Shown one piece after another: positions 33,144 through 45,183 of a stretch of DNA of 64,000 nt (the stretch's first letter is position 1; every line of letters begins with the position of its first letter). This stretch comes from Combretum micranthum (lineage: Eukaryota > Streptophyta > Magnoliopsida > Myrtales > Combretaceae): contig JAMXBD010004244.1 of NCBI GenBank assembly GCA_024138025.1, forward strand, positions 1 to 64,000. Direction: 5' to 3'. The notes beneath the pieces were generated by a model. The model saw nothing but the letters and a program-made list of their open reading frames with translations. It did no database searches and was not told the DNA's origin. The position numbers were made by a program, and so were the translations under genes.

Positions 33144-36100
33144 GGCCCTCTATGTAAGCCTGACCATGAATTGTTTTTTTGTATCCCTCTCACATATTTT
33201 TGCTTCTTACTCTAACCTTGGGCGAGACAAACTTTATATTCTTTGCCACCTGTGATCATTGTTTAACAAATGTTTGCCCTTGTACTTGTTCCTCCATGTA
33301 ACAAAAACCTGTAAGATGTTTGTAAACTTGTACCTTGAATTAGTGAATATAGATCAGAAGGGCAATTTGTATGATTGCAATCTACCGGATATATATCAAT
33401 ACTCTCCCTCTCTCTCTTATACGCGCATACAAAATAGCGGAGATTTGTTTTTCTTTCTCTGCTTTGGTTATTGTTTCAGTCAACTTATTGATCCATTGAC
33501 TTGATTACCACCTACTGAATTTATATAAATCAGAGTTTTATAGGACTATATTCAATTACTTCTAGGGTATATATGTTTTGGGTAAACCACACGTAACACC
33601 CAGTTTTTCATTTGGACCCTTGAAGAGCACCTGGACCTAGGGTTAAGCAATTGTTGACATGATGCAATAACGTTAGATATAAGCCGAAACTGTTAAAAAC
33701 ACAATTATATAGAGAAGACTAGGACACGACATGACACATGCCATAAAGATGTGATTATAATATGAACATATATTATTATCTTATAACTTAATTATTTGTG
33801 ATTTATAAGTAGTCTCGTACACTTAATGCATTGATATGGGTTGAACACAAAGTAAAGATATGAACCTGACTTGTTGACACGAATTGTTAATGTTATTTGG
33901 ACCCTTAAAAAAAGTAGATAAGTATGCAATGAGGTAGGTTTGGTACGAGTCATATAATCTTGGTTTTTTATAGGTTTTTTTTTTTATTATGCCTAAACTC
34001 ATCCCTATAGGGTTTTAGGTTTATTCGATGATGCTCCTATCAATTATCATGACCTACTAAACAATACTTGCACCTTTTTTTATTATTTTTTTATCTTACT
34101 CTTTTATGTTATAATTGTTGTTATTCTTACAATAATATAACTAAATATATTATAAAGAATATTTATATAAAATTAAAGCCTATGAAATTTCTTCACATTT
34201 ACAAGAAATTTTATAAGGAAATAAAGATAATAAGTTGAAGTAAATATTTTATGGGGAGCTAATAAGTCAATCCTCTAGGAACTTTTATGTGTCCAGTCTA
34301 ACTCCTATGTGATTTCATATTATATTTAGAACTCATCTCTAAACCCTAAAGGTTTTTAAAGGAATGTCTAAATTAGATCTTATATGGGATTGACCCTATA
34401 GGGTATTTTTATGGATTGAGTATCATATAATGACCCATCCTATTACATATCTTGTTTTAGTAAACCTTGTACCAAGTTTTTGTACAATTTTGAAAAATTT
34501 TGAAAATTCTTCTTACATTATGGTCATATTTTCCAATAAAAATTGCATGGCGAAGAATACACATCAACTGTTAAGAAAGCAAGCATTTAGTCTAATTTAG
34601 TATACGGGTTAATTGATGGTCTCAATTCCTTCATTACGTCATTAGTTATTTCATGTTGAAAATCTAATGTCCGTCAATTTTTACATTTTCTTCCTATACA
34701 TAGCAATATATGATATGAATTCCATTCCTCCCCAAAGATATCGTGTGATTGATAGGAAAATGAATGGGATTTTAATTAGGAACAAAGAAAGTACATGGGA
34801 TTACACAAAGTTGAGTTAAGTTTTTTTATTTCTTTTTAGTCTTTAAAGAATTTCATGATGGCTTCGGCTCTCGTCATCATAATAGAAAACCTAATATTTC
34901 TTTTTATTGTTATACAAAAAACCCGCTAAGACAATACCATACCTTTATATAGGAGGAGTAGGTAACCTATCAATAATGTCCTCACATAACAATCGATCCC
35001 TTGATAATCAAAATGCTATTTATATTATTAAATATAATCGAAACAATGAAAATTCCTTTTGTGATGGCTATGATATAGACAGAGAGAAATATAGAAAGAT
35101 GCTTTACTTGCTTCCCTAAAAACCGTAGATAACGAATTTATTAATGGGTGTGTTATGTTCGGTGAAGCAGAATAGGAAGCAAAAAAACGTGAACTAATTC
35201 TTGTTGTCGGATACTGTTACTGTTAGTAAGGAAATTTAAATTTCTGTGAGACTCTGAATGAGTAGATGTGGAATATCGTTGGCTATAAGATTTGGTAAAA
35301 AGGTAAAGGTAGTAATAGAAGTGATAGGCATGGTAGGTATATTATGAGTGGCTTTTTTTGTACACCAAAGAAAGCATCGCCTATGGCCTATGGCTAAAGA
35401 AACCTAAAAAGTGAAGTCCACTTTTGGCTTCTTCGTTAAGACTTCATCACTTACTTTTTGCTTCAATTTCTCAATATTGCTGCTCAAGGGGCAAAAGAAG
35501 AAAGATACATGTTATGTTTTAAATTTGTTATATATACAAGAAAGATATATGTTATGTTTTAAGTTTGTTATATATACATAATAACTTTTAGAATTATGTA
35601 TACAATTTACAACATAACACATGACAGTTCGAAATAATAGTATTGTCACATCCGATATTATTTGGTTTAACCCAATCAAACTTGACCCTTCATTGAAAAC
35701 AGGATGGCTCATTGCGGTTCAATCCCTATTTCGCCCTGGTTTTATCCAATTAAGCATTTATCCTTTAATATGTTTGAGTTAAGCTTTGGACCTAACAACT
35801 TTGTGATATATTAAATACCTATTTCACAAAAAGTACCATGAAATTTTGGTTTTATTAATCATTTCTTCTTTCAATATATATATTGACCATCGAATTCTTG
35901 TGTTTATTTTCTAGAGCTCACATTTATGCTATGAAATGGCAAAAATATAAACTTTGAAAGTTTTTCCCGTGAATTTTATCATAATAATATTACAAATTCT
36001 ATTATGTAGAAATTAAAGTATTACAAATAATGAATGTGGAAAAAAAAAAAGAAAAGGGAAACAATGGCACTTAAATTTTTACTTATCATAGATTCATATA

Positions 36101-37230
36101 ACCATTCGTTCCAACTTTAGTAATATAGTAATATGAGGTATATTTTCTGTGAGTGGCGTTGGTTAAAGAAGTATATTTCATATGCACATAGAATTCTAAT
36201 TAGGGTAATTCTATGGTTAGTTATCAATTTTGATGGGATCGGTTTCGTCACTATCAAACATCTCGCATTATTTCCATTCATGGTCAAACCATTGAAGTCG
36301 TTAATATCTTAATTATTATATTTATTTTAAAGATTAGATGATTGACTAAATGGTTTATTGATAGGATTGTAGAAGCTCCATTCTGAGTAATGGCATAATT
36401 ATCATGTTACATTTTTTTAATCTAAACAATAATTGGCGGTATCCTAGTAAAATTTTTTAGTAGTATATTTTAAAAATCAAAAGATCCATCCTTATCCTCT
36501 TATCGAGGAGAAAAGAATTGGAGGATGACCAATTTATATACAAACATAAGCTTCAAATGGAACAATTACTTGGAAAAAGAAGAAAATATGGCACTATTAG
36601 TTCATTTGAAGTAATTGCATAAAATTAAAAGCTTCAATTGGGAAATTGTAAAGTGTTTAACGGTAAATTCATGAATATTATATATAAATGAGATATTTTT
36701 TTGTTTTGGATTCATTTAATTAATTTCTATAAATATTAATTATATAAAAATAATTACATAATATTATTGTAAATCATATATAATAAATGAATTTAATTTT
36801 ACATGAAATTGTATGTATACATGTGATTTACACTAGGCCTATTGTTCTGAAATATCTTAAATGCAATTTTTGTCTTTTTAATGTTATGTTTACTTGTGAT
36901 AGTAATTAGATTTTAATATTTTTGTTTTGATAATTTTTTAAACCAAAAATATAGACATGTATTGTTTAGATATTAAGTTATTTGGATAATACGATTTTTA
37001 TTATATCATATTTATATTAGATTGTATTTATTTCTTTATTATATTTATATTATACCTATTTTATTTTTTTATTAAATAAAATTATCAATTTTAATACTTA
37101 TATTTGATAAATATTCATTTTAAAACGATGTTGCGTTAATAAATGCTGCATAATTTCTTGTCAACACGTTAGTCATATAAGAAAATCTTCTTCTGTACGT
37201 GGAGTGATATGATTCGTTGCTACTGTCTCT
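33144..37230. other. Intergenic region between the two host genes
   Basis: The first ~300-400 bases are probably the 3' UTR and terminator region of the SIS3-like gene. The remainder is AT-rich with no frame resembling a protein. Around 33600-33900 there are 'gacacgacatgacac' and 'gggttgaaca' words typical of decayed small repeats, not assignable. An apparently unremarkable AT-rich tract covers 35980-37200. Confidence 0.6.
35502..35580. repeat. Two-copy tandem repeat, ~40 bp unit
   Basis: Two adjacent copies of 'agatacatgttatgtttta' followed by 'aatttgttatatatacaa' differ at only a few positions (unit starts near 35502 and 35542). It lies between the two host genes; no function is evident. 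Confidence 0.8.
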
Positions 37231-37468
37231 ATTCACATATTCTTATGACTACGCTCTAATCTAACCTGCGAACTCATGCAGTCAGATATGACATTTTCAG
37301 GAAAAAAAAACAAAAATAGAGGGAGTACAAGCTTACGGGCAGTGGACCCCAGTGAAGCCGTTTTTTTTTCACTTTCCTTCGCTTTCTCGTTCTCCACGCC
37401 ATCGCTAATTCTCACATTTAATCCCAACCAAATCTAGAAATCCCATTAGGAAACCATCCATCAATATC

Positions 37469-40400
37469 ATGATGATGAAACCATCGTCCACTCTCACCTC
37501 GCGACTCGAGTCATCAGCCCACCCCGAGTCGCCTCACTCGCCTCTCCGATTCCACTCTCCTCTCCGCTCCGACCTTGGCGATCCCGACACCCCTCCCTAC
37601 TCCTCCCCATCCGCCTCTCCAGATAGCCACCACAAGTCCATCGCCAACAACACTAAACAGAAAGCTCACTTCTCTCCACATCCTTCTCCACCGCAGCCGG
37701 TGGCGTTGGACAACCACAAGCAACGAAGGGAGGATGTGAACGCGGACGATGATGCAAAGGAGAAGGTTCAGGATCAGGTTGCTGTTCCTCCGCCGTCGGC
37801 TGCGGCGGCGCCGGTGGTGGTGATGAATAGGTCGATGAGAGGGGAAGGTATCGCGCCGGTGATGATGGTGCCGAGAGCGGGAGGAGTTAGGACGGGATTG
37901 GCGAAGACTTCGAGGACTAGAGAGAGGTTGAAGAGACTCGCTTTGTGTTTTAGGGTTTGCCAAATGGTTTTGTGTATGATTGCGTTCTCGGTGATGGCTG
38001 CAGATAAAACGAAAGGATGGAGTGGTGATTCTTACGATCGATACAAAGAGTACAGGTATGTAAGATTAAGTTTTCCTGTCTTCCGTAGCGTATTAATTTT
38101 ATATCGACCGATCCATCATGTGTTCCTATGAATGATATCGAAAATTTTGTGTATAGGCTTTTGCATTTTTGCTTATAACATATGATTGAAGAAGATAAAG
38201 TATATGTGTGTGTGTGTGTGTGTGTATTTAGAGAGGAAAGTAGGACTTCATAAATGAGGAAGAAAGAGGTTTCTCATGTATGCCGTTATGTTGAGTTTCA
38301 ACTTTTTTGCCATGCTTTTTTCTAGATAGTTTTTGATACATTTACATGCATCAGTTTCCAAATGTAATGAAAGAACATTGGCTCAATTGGCTTGATTCTT
38401 TTGCAGGTATTGCCTTTCAGTAAATGTGATAGCTTTTGTCTATTCTGTTTTTCAAGTTTGTGATTTAGCTTATAGCTTGATGACGGGGAAAAGTGGGAGC
38501 CTTGATCAAATCCATATCTACTTCGATTTCTTTATGGATCAGGCAAGTATATATTGAATTAATGCTATCTTCATCAGCACCTGATATGCTACACTGTTAG
38601 CATTCTATCTCTGCAGTTAGAATCCTCCTCAGGTCCACCATTTATGTCTTCAAATCTTTTTGGTCATGCATGATTGCTCAGTAAGGATAGCACGAAGACT
38701 ATCTAATCTAATCTAAAGTTTAGACTTGTAAATATGACATGAACTATTATATTAATATCATAATTCGCCAGAACTTGGATTTTGACTAAGTCTATCAAGT
38801 GACGACTTAATTTTAACAGGGGTTATAATGAGTATATAGAGATTTGAACTTATGACCTCTTGCTTTAGTACCATGTTAAGGTTAATATTATAACTATTTA
38901 ATCTAGAATTTAAACTTGTAAATATGGTATGGGTTATTATATTTATATCATAACAGGGTAAGCATCAGTATAGACTTATAATTATATTTCCAAAGCATCA
39001 TAGCTAGGAAATTATGCTTCATTGAGTAGGTTACAGATTACATTGACCATTTCTGTATTCCCTTGAACCTGTCTATTTTGTAATTCTAACTAGTTTAGTG
39101 GCTGTGGTAGTTTGATCAAAGAGGTGCCACTAGTGTGATTCAGATTAAATCATCTCTCCTTAAGCTTGACTTGATGTGAAAGCTCAAGACCTAAGCTTTG
39201 ATTGAATACCGTTTATATGTTTTTATAGTCAATTGGGTACTTGGATATATCACTTATTGACATTGGACATGACTTTTAGAAGATCTCGTCAACCAGTCCC
39301 CCTAGACCCTCACTAGAGGTCCAAAAGTAAAATGTTTGATGCTTTATAAAATTTTGACTACACTTTTTAACAGAAAACAACTGCATGAAAAGGTCAAAGT
39401 TTCTTTCTTCTTCCTTTTTTTATTTTTTTGTTGTTGTTGTGGATAAGTAGGTCGAAGTTTCTTTGTTTAACCTCTTTAAGTGTCTTGTTGAAATTTACTT
39501 GTAACCATCATGCCAAGAGGCACAAATAATGCATCCAATCAATAAAGAAATTTACAGATTTAGAGTGAGCTTGAGTTAATGATTCATAATTTGGTAAATG
39601 AATGATAAATGCCCTTTGGTAAGTTGTTCCTTGGTTAATCTATATTTCTAATGCAAAAATCTGATATCATGACTAGTTAGTGGCTTCTACTTTTTATGAA
39701 TGAAATTCAGTTATAAGCTTGTGCAGATGCGTTGTTGGTGGCTCTACTTTCTTTTACTTGCATTTACTTTTCCATCTTCCAATACTTTATTCTATCTCCC
39801 AATGTCTCTTCATATCTAGTTTAACAGAAATATGCTGTTCGGTTTTCTGCTTTGTTGAGGAGACCAATGGAGACAAATTGCACTTTTTGTTCCCCACCAC
39901 CCCCCCCCCCCCCCCTCCTCTTTTTTTTTCCACATTTGTGTACGCGCACCTGTAAGAAGCTTTCTGTCCAAGAAAATGGAAGATTACATCAGTGGATAAC
40001 CCAAAATGCTAATTTGATCCTTGCACTTCTTTTCCAATTTCCTCTATCTTTTATATACATATATATATATATATTTTTAAATTATAAAGGATGGTCATTA
40101 ATCAGGTTTTCATAAACTTGTATTTTAACTAAAATTTTAGATGAAGATTTTTTAAATCTGAAGATGTGGATGTTTTGTAACATTACGTACATAATGCTGC
40201 TAAAAACTTTGCTTGGTCGTGCTGTCCTTTTCTTTTCTCTTTTTTTTTTTTTGTTGTTCGTTTTTTTAGTCGCATGCTTTTACTACCTTTGTTCGACATA
40301 TTTGTGAGAAAACTAAGTGATCGATTGATATATACGATGCTTAGATTGCATAAACATCTGCTTTTATAATTGGAAAGGAAAAAAAAGAAAGTCTAAGGGG

Positions 40401-40772
40401 TTCAGTGTAATTACATGTTGAATCTTTCTGCGCTGTAATTACCTTCTAGCTAGAAATTTCCTTCAACCTTTTCTAGAGACTACCTTTTACCTGTATACAA
40501 CATAAAACTTATAAAAGAATTATTGACTAGCGTGATCTGAACTAAGTCCTCTACGCTATTATGGCTTTCAACTGTTGCAGATATTAGCGTATCTTCTAAT
40601 ATCAGCATCATCTTCTGCTGCCACCCGTGTTGATGATTGGAAAGCAAATTGGGGGAAGGACAAGTTCACTGACATGGCTAGTGCTTCAGTTGCGATGTCT
40701 TTCCTAGCGTTTGGGGTATTTGCCATTAGTTCCCTCGTTTCTGGTTACAGGCTTTGTTTAAGTGTCATATGA
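37469..40772 (+). CDS. CASP-like protein, CASPL4A-type (3 exons, 304 aa)
   Basis: Exons: 37469-38055, 38407-38542, 40581-40772 (stop TGA); 915 nt in frame. Residues 1-155 form a long Pro/Ser/His-rich, charged cytosolic tail; four membrane helices follow (about 157-177, 198-219, 233-255, 273-297). Arg162 in helix 1 and Asp240 in helix 3 match the paired charged residues conserved in CASP/MARVEL-type proteins. The strings RVCQMVLCMIAFSVMA, YSVFQVCDLAYSL and YLLISASSSAATRVDDW are family hallmarks. CASPs scaffold membrane domains for cell-wall modification (Casparian strip); CASPLs are broader relatives whose individual roles are mostly unknown. Three Met codons open the frame (37469, 37472, 37475); the first is used. 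Intron 1 is GT-AG, intron 2 (2038 bp) has a GC donor. Subfamily 4A is inferred from the long N-terminus. Confidence 0.9.
38543..38548 (+). other. GC-type 5' splice site of CASPL intron 2
   Basis: The exon ends ...GATCAG and the intron begins GCAAGT. The rest of the donor (CAG/GCAAGT) is a near-perfect match to the U1 consensus apart from GC for GT, as is usual for genuine GC-AG introns. The acceptor is TTGCAG at 40575-40580. Using this donor keeps the family frame (FFMDQ joined to ILAYLLIS). Confidence 0.88.
38543..40580 (+). other. Long second intron of the CASP-like gene
   Basis: The intron is 2038 bp and contains only low-complexity features: a C run at 39900-39914, a (TA)n tract near 40058-40072 and a T run near 40239-40252. 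No nested transposon was identified. Two similar 'cttgtaaatatg' segments at 38727-38760 and 38907-38945 hint at a short internal duplication. Confidence 0.6.
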
Positions 40773-41434
40773 TCTGGGGTTTAAAACTGGGAGCTGGCTT
40801 CAAGTGTTGGGACTTGCCCAACTGTTTTTCTTTCTTTCTTTTTCCTCCATTGTATTGAAATCTGTTATTTATTATTTATAGCTGTACAGGAAAAATAAAT
40901 TTACTCAAAGTGTAAGGGCAATAGGCACACGGAAATCGAGATTACCAATACAAAGAAACATCGTCATTCTGTCACAACTATTTTTGTTTTCTTTAGTGAT
41001 AAGAAAATTGTTCAATATGTGAAGCGCTGGAATTGCTATATTGTAATATTGTGCTAAGCCCACATTTATTTAGCTTGACTCCTTTCGTCATTTAGTAGGA
41101 CTCAATGGATTTAATCCGTATCGCGGGATCATTTAGTGAGGTCTTGTAAAGACTTTTTCACTTGTAACGAAGGCTATTGGCTACAGGGCATCCTAAACTT
41201 ATTAGGATAACCTTAAAATGAGTGTACTTTGATTTATACATCAATCACCAAGGTGATCTGAATAGTGTCATTGTGCTTAAGAGTTTATAAATTTGTTATC
41301 CTTGCTTCACATTTGACGCAATTTTTTGAGATCAAAGAAATGTGTTCTACTGTGTAAGCTCTACTCAAAGATTAAACAAACAATTCAAATAAAGAATCAT
41401 CTCATTTGCTCAAATTACAAGGTCAATTCCTTAG
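40773..41434. other. 3' flank of the CASP-like gene
   Basis: Likely 3' UTR followed by AT-rich intergenic DNA up to the solo LTR. 'aggaaaaataaatttac' near 40888 includes AATAAA (40893-40898), a plausible poly(A) signal. Nothing else is recognised. Confidence 0.5.
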
Positions 41435-41439
41435 GTACC

Positions 41440-44400
41440 TGTAAAGACCCGACATGCTCAATTTTCAAATTAAACACATCAAGTCCCCAACCACGTATAA
41501 CTTACGAATTATACGTAAGGTTGTCTTAAAAGAAAGTGTTTATGTTGAACATTGCTATCCGATTTTAGATTGTGAAATAGTTTAATTAGATTTTCAGATA
41601 ACTGGATTTAGCAGCGGAAAATCAAATTTTATAAAACAACTTATAAACTTCTACTCCCTACAGAGCAAACCAGTTTTCTAAAAAACTAACTTTATAAAAA
41701 CACTTTATGATCTACTCTTAGGAGTAGATAACCATTTACAATCAATTGGGCATTAACAAGCCCTTAAAAGAAAATACAATGTATAAAAATATCCAGTCCT
41801 CTTACAAACAAAACAAAAGAAGAAATAAAATACAAGAAATGTCTCGATCCTATCACATTTCACTCATTCTCCCATATCTTCAGAATCGCCCAAAACCCGG
41901 GACAAACATCACCAATAGCAACAACATCATCATATCATCAATTCATCATTCATCATTACCAATATCAACAAGAACTCATCATCATCAACATCATCTTTAT
42001 CAACAACAAAACCTATAAAAAGAATAATAACAACAACAAGAATGAGCCGAAGCCCAGTACACAGCAACACAATCACACACGGAGTGACACACGAGCTTTA
42101 CTAAATGCAAATGCAACAATTACAAGTTATTATCTTTCTTTAAGGTAAACAAATCAACACGAGAGTATTCAAACTCCGGGCAACAAGGATAGTGGGGGAT
42201 CCTGAGTAACAACCTTGACGCTCAGGGGGTTGATATAAGCAGTTCAGATACTTATATCTCCTAGATAATTTTACAGAAAACACAATCTGAGCAGGGTGCC
42301 GCTCCCTGAACCGGATATCAATTCCATCCCAGGCTCACCCAATCTGTAAGGGGGCGCCCCTAGGCACTCATGCCACCCTGGGCAGGGATTGGATTTAGCG
42401 ACGTAAAACACAAATCAACACTCACAATTAAGTTTTTCTTAATATATAGTTTTCATAAATACCTATCCAAACACAGAGACAAGCTAATTACTGCGTACCT
42501 TGAATATGAAATCTAAACATAGCTTCGGAAGGAAATTTCATAAGATAATCCAGAAGATAAATCAGATATCCACATCTGTTATGGAAAAAGTTCGTATAAG
42601 AAACTAAACTAACTAATCATCCACTTCATCAAATTCATACAAGAACTTATATCAATTATTCACTAATTTCTAACTCATTTTATTAACTCCTATTTGATCA
42701 GACACTAATGTGGAACCCCACTATGCTGCGATAAATCGTCCCGCCAAAATATGGACAGTTCTCCTTTGTCTGTTAAAGAATTTCTTTTCTCTTTATTTAT
42801 AGTGTTTTATTACAAAAGCATTAACAAAGAATTCATAAAACCAAAAACATTCATTTTCTAAGTAAACACACATTTGAAACAACATATTCACCATGTTATT
42901 CAAAGATCACCCTAACACATTCATTTAACCCAATTATTTGTTACTAACCCATTTTAGCTTAACCTTAGCCGAATTGATTAAAACTTAGTCATTTAAGTGA
43001 TTTACCAAATCAAATTGATTAACCTTAGCCATTTAATTCAAAAGCCAAGCCAAGTGGATTAAGCTTAAGAAATCTAGTTCATTTTAGTTTAATTGAGTTC
43101 ATTAAGTCAAACTCATTAGAATTAATCATTTAATCTAATTACTAAGCCAAAGTAATTAAAATAACTCAATCTAATTTATTTTAACTCATTCAAGTCTATT
43201 TAATCAAGTTGAACTTAAGTTTGTTAACTAAGTTCATTTTATAACTAACTTCTAGATTTAATCTAATTATTTGTTAAATCTATAAATCTACTTAAACCAT
43301 GTTTAATTACATGAATTAATTCACTCAACACATCAAATATCACTTATCTATCTCATTTTATCTCAAAAAGATCCATTTCCTAAGCAAAAACACATTTAAC
43401 AAACAAAAACAAGTTTTTGACTTTGTTTTGAAAAGTGTTGCAGCTGGAAAGAATCAAAATTTAAGCATCGATAAGTTTCGAATTTGTAAAAACTTAAAAC
43501 CTTGAAAATTGTAGATCTCTTTTTAAGCTTTCCAACGCAACTTGAGTCACCTCAATCGGAGGTGGATGAAAAAGTTATGGCTAAAATATAAAGAGCTGCG
43601 AAACAGGGGAAGTCTGCACGACCAGGTACACGGCCGTGTACTGAGGCCGTGTTGGGTAAAAAAAAATGACCCGAGAGCAACTTTTAAGAATTTTAAGTTT
43701 TACGCGACCATGTACACGGGTTGTGTACACTGGAACAAAAAAAATGACGAAATCCCCTGTTTTCAAAATGCATTTTACACTTCTTAAAATTCTTTAAACT
43801 CATTCCAAAGTCACTCTAAAGCTTGTTACATGATCATCCCATCATTCAAACAACACCAAACATCTCCAAAACTTCATCAACTCCAAATCATCTTCATTCC
43901 TCCAACCAAACCCCAACTTCCATCAACCATTAAACCAACAAATACATAAATAAATAGCACTCTCAACCCAATTCAACATCAATTCATCAATTAAAGAAGT
44001 AAAACAACAAAGATAACAAGGAAATAACAACTTATCTTTTTAGAACACTTCTACACTTGAGCTTTCTTTACATTTCTAACTTGTTTTCCTTCGTCTAGCT
44101 TCTCTCCTAGCTTTGATTATTCTTCTAGATAGCTTTAATCTTGAGATTTGTGGAAGAAATTTGAAGAAAAGAAAAGAAAAGAAAAGAAGAAGAAAGGAAG
44201 AGGGAAAGGAATCCATCGGTTGGGAAAAGAGAAATAAAGGAAGAAAAGTGAAAGGGAGGAGAGAGAGAGCAGGAGATGAAAAGGAAAAAGAAAAGATAAG
44301 ATTTAATGAAAATTTATATTTTTCGAATAAGATATAAGTTTAAAACTATCTGATCAATATCTATAGTTCCAGGAGTATTTAAAAGATAATTTTAGAACCG

Positions 44401-44753
44401 ATAGGTTAGAAATTAAGGACTTAAAATAAGAACTTAATTTAGGAATCTATTTTGGATGAAAGATATTTAATTTGAGTTCGGGTTTAAGAATTGATATTTT
44501 TATTCAAGTAAATGAACTCAAATTTTACTGAGATTTAGGAATTAGTATTTTTGGTCTAAATTGAATGTTTAGGAATCCTTTAAACATTTTTAGAACATGT
44601 TTAGGGATTTGTGGAATTTCAAATCTCAAAACCAACTTAATTATTAGCTAATTAAATTAAGCCAACTTGTCTAATTATATCCTATAATTCATTTTATTCA
44701 TTTACTCTATTTAAACTCAATTTCTAATCTAGGTAAAGATTTGGGGTATTTCA
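41440..44753 (-). mobile_element. Solo LTR, 3.31 kb, Ty3/gypsy type, minus orientation
   Basis: Plus-strand ends are TGTAAAGACCC and GGGGTATTTCA, flanked by the perfect duplication GTACC (41435-41439 and 44754-44758). On the minus strand it starts TGAAATACCCC. Homology with 1264-3212 in opposite orientation and a purine-rich stretch at 44160-44295 (CT-rich leader on the minus strand) set the orientation. No internal coding domains, so this is a solo LTR. It contains GC-rich palindromic words at 43616-43735 and a second GC-rich block at 42285-42400 with the 10-bp palindrome GGGGCGCCCC (42351-42360). It lies 667 bp downstream of the CASP-like gene. Confidence 0.88.
43616..43735. repeat. GC-rich palindromic island in the 41.4-44.8 kb solo LTR
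   Basis: It contains the perfect 16-bp palindrome GTACACGGCCGTGTAC (43626-43641) and a near copy, tgtacacgggttgtgtaca (about 43709-43727). The word cacgaccagg beside it recurs at 68-77 near the window start, again followed by tacacgg. Confidence 0.8.
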
Positions 44754-44758
44754 GTACC

Positions 44759-45183
44759 CTAATTTGATCGTTTTCCATTCAAGACTTTAAGGTTGACTGT
44801 TTACTCTCTTTGTTATTCTCTCCTGCTTAAGTCATCTACTAAATGTCATTTGTAGTCTTTTTTTTTTTTAAGCCTTTTAGTGATGTTTTGGAAAATATGA
44901 AGAGGTAACCATCACAAATTCAATAGCTTAGTCCATGGATCTAGATTTTTGGTTTCTTTTTTCTATTTTTCCCCCTAGAAAACCACACACTAGTGGCTAA
45001 AATTAAGATTTGTCCACCTAATCAACTCTAATTTCTCCATTTATCTATCTTAAGTAGTGGCTACTCCAAACGTCATATATGTTTAGTTGAGGAAAAAGGA
45101 ATTCTCAATTTCAACAATATCCCATCTAATGGGGATTTAATTCACAAGTGCAAACGATATATGAGTGATTTGCTCAATGCTAG
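44759..45183. other. Short spacer between two retroelements
   Basis: AT-rich, no gene recognised. It separates the solo LTR from the Ogre-type LTR and includes a T run near 44860-44870. Confidence 0.5.

Noticed and set aside
37514..37963. Minus-strand frame of 149 codons over the CASP-like exon 1
   Set aside because: Arg/His-rich antisense shadow of the Pro/Ser/His-rich N-terminal coding region.
41746..42018. Asn/Gln/His-rich frame of 90 codons
   Set aside because: It is composed of caa/cat repeats inside a solo LTR; no protein similarity.
44113..44337. Lys/Arg/Glu-rich 74-codon frame
   Set aside because: Purine-rich antisense of an LTR CT leader; low complexity.
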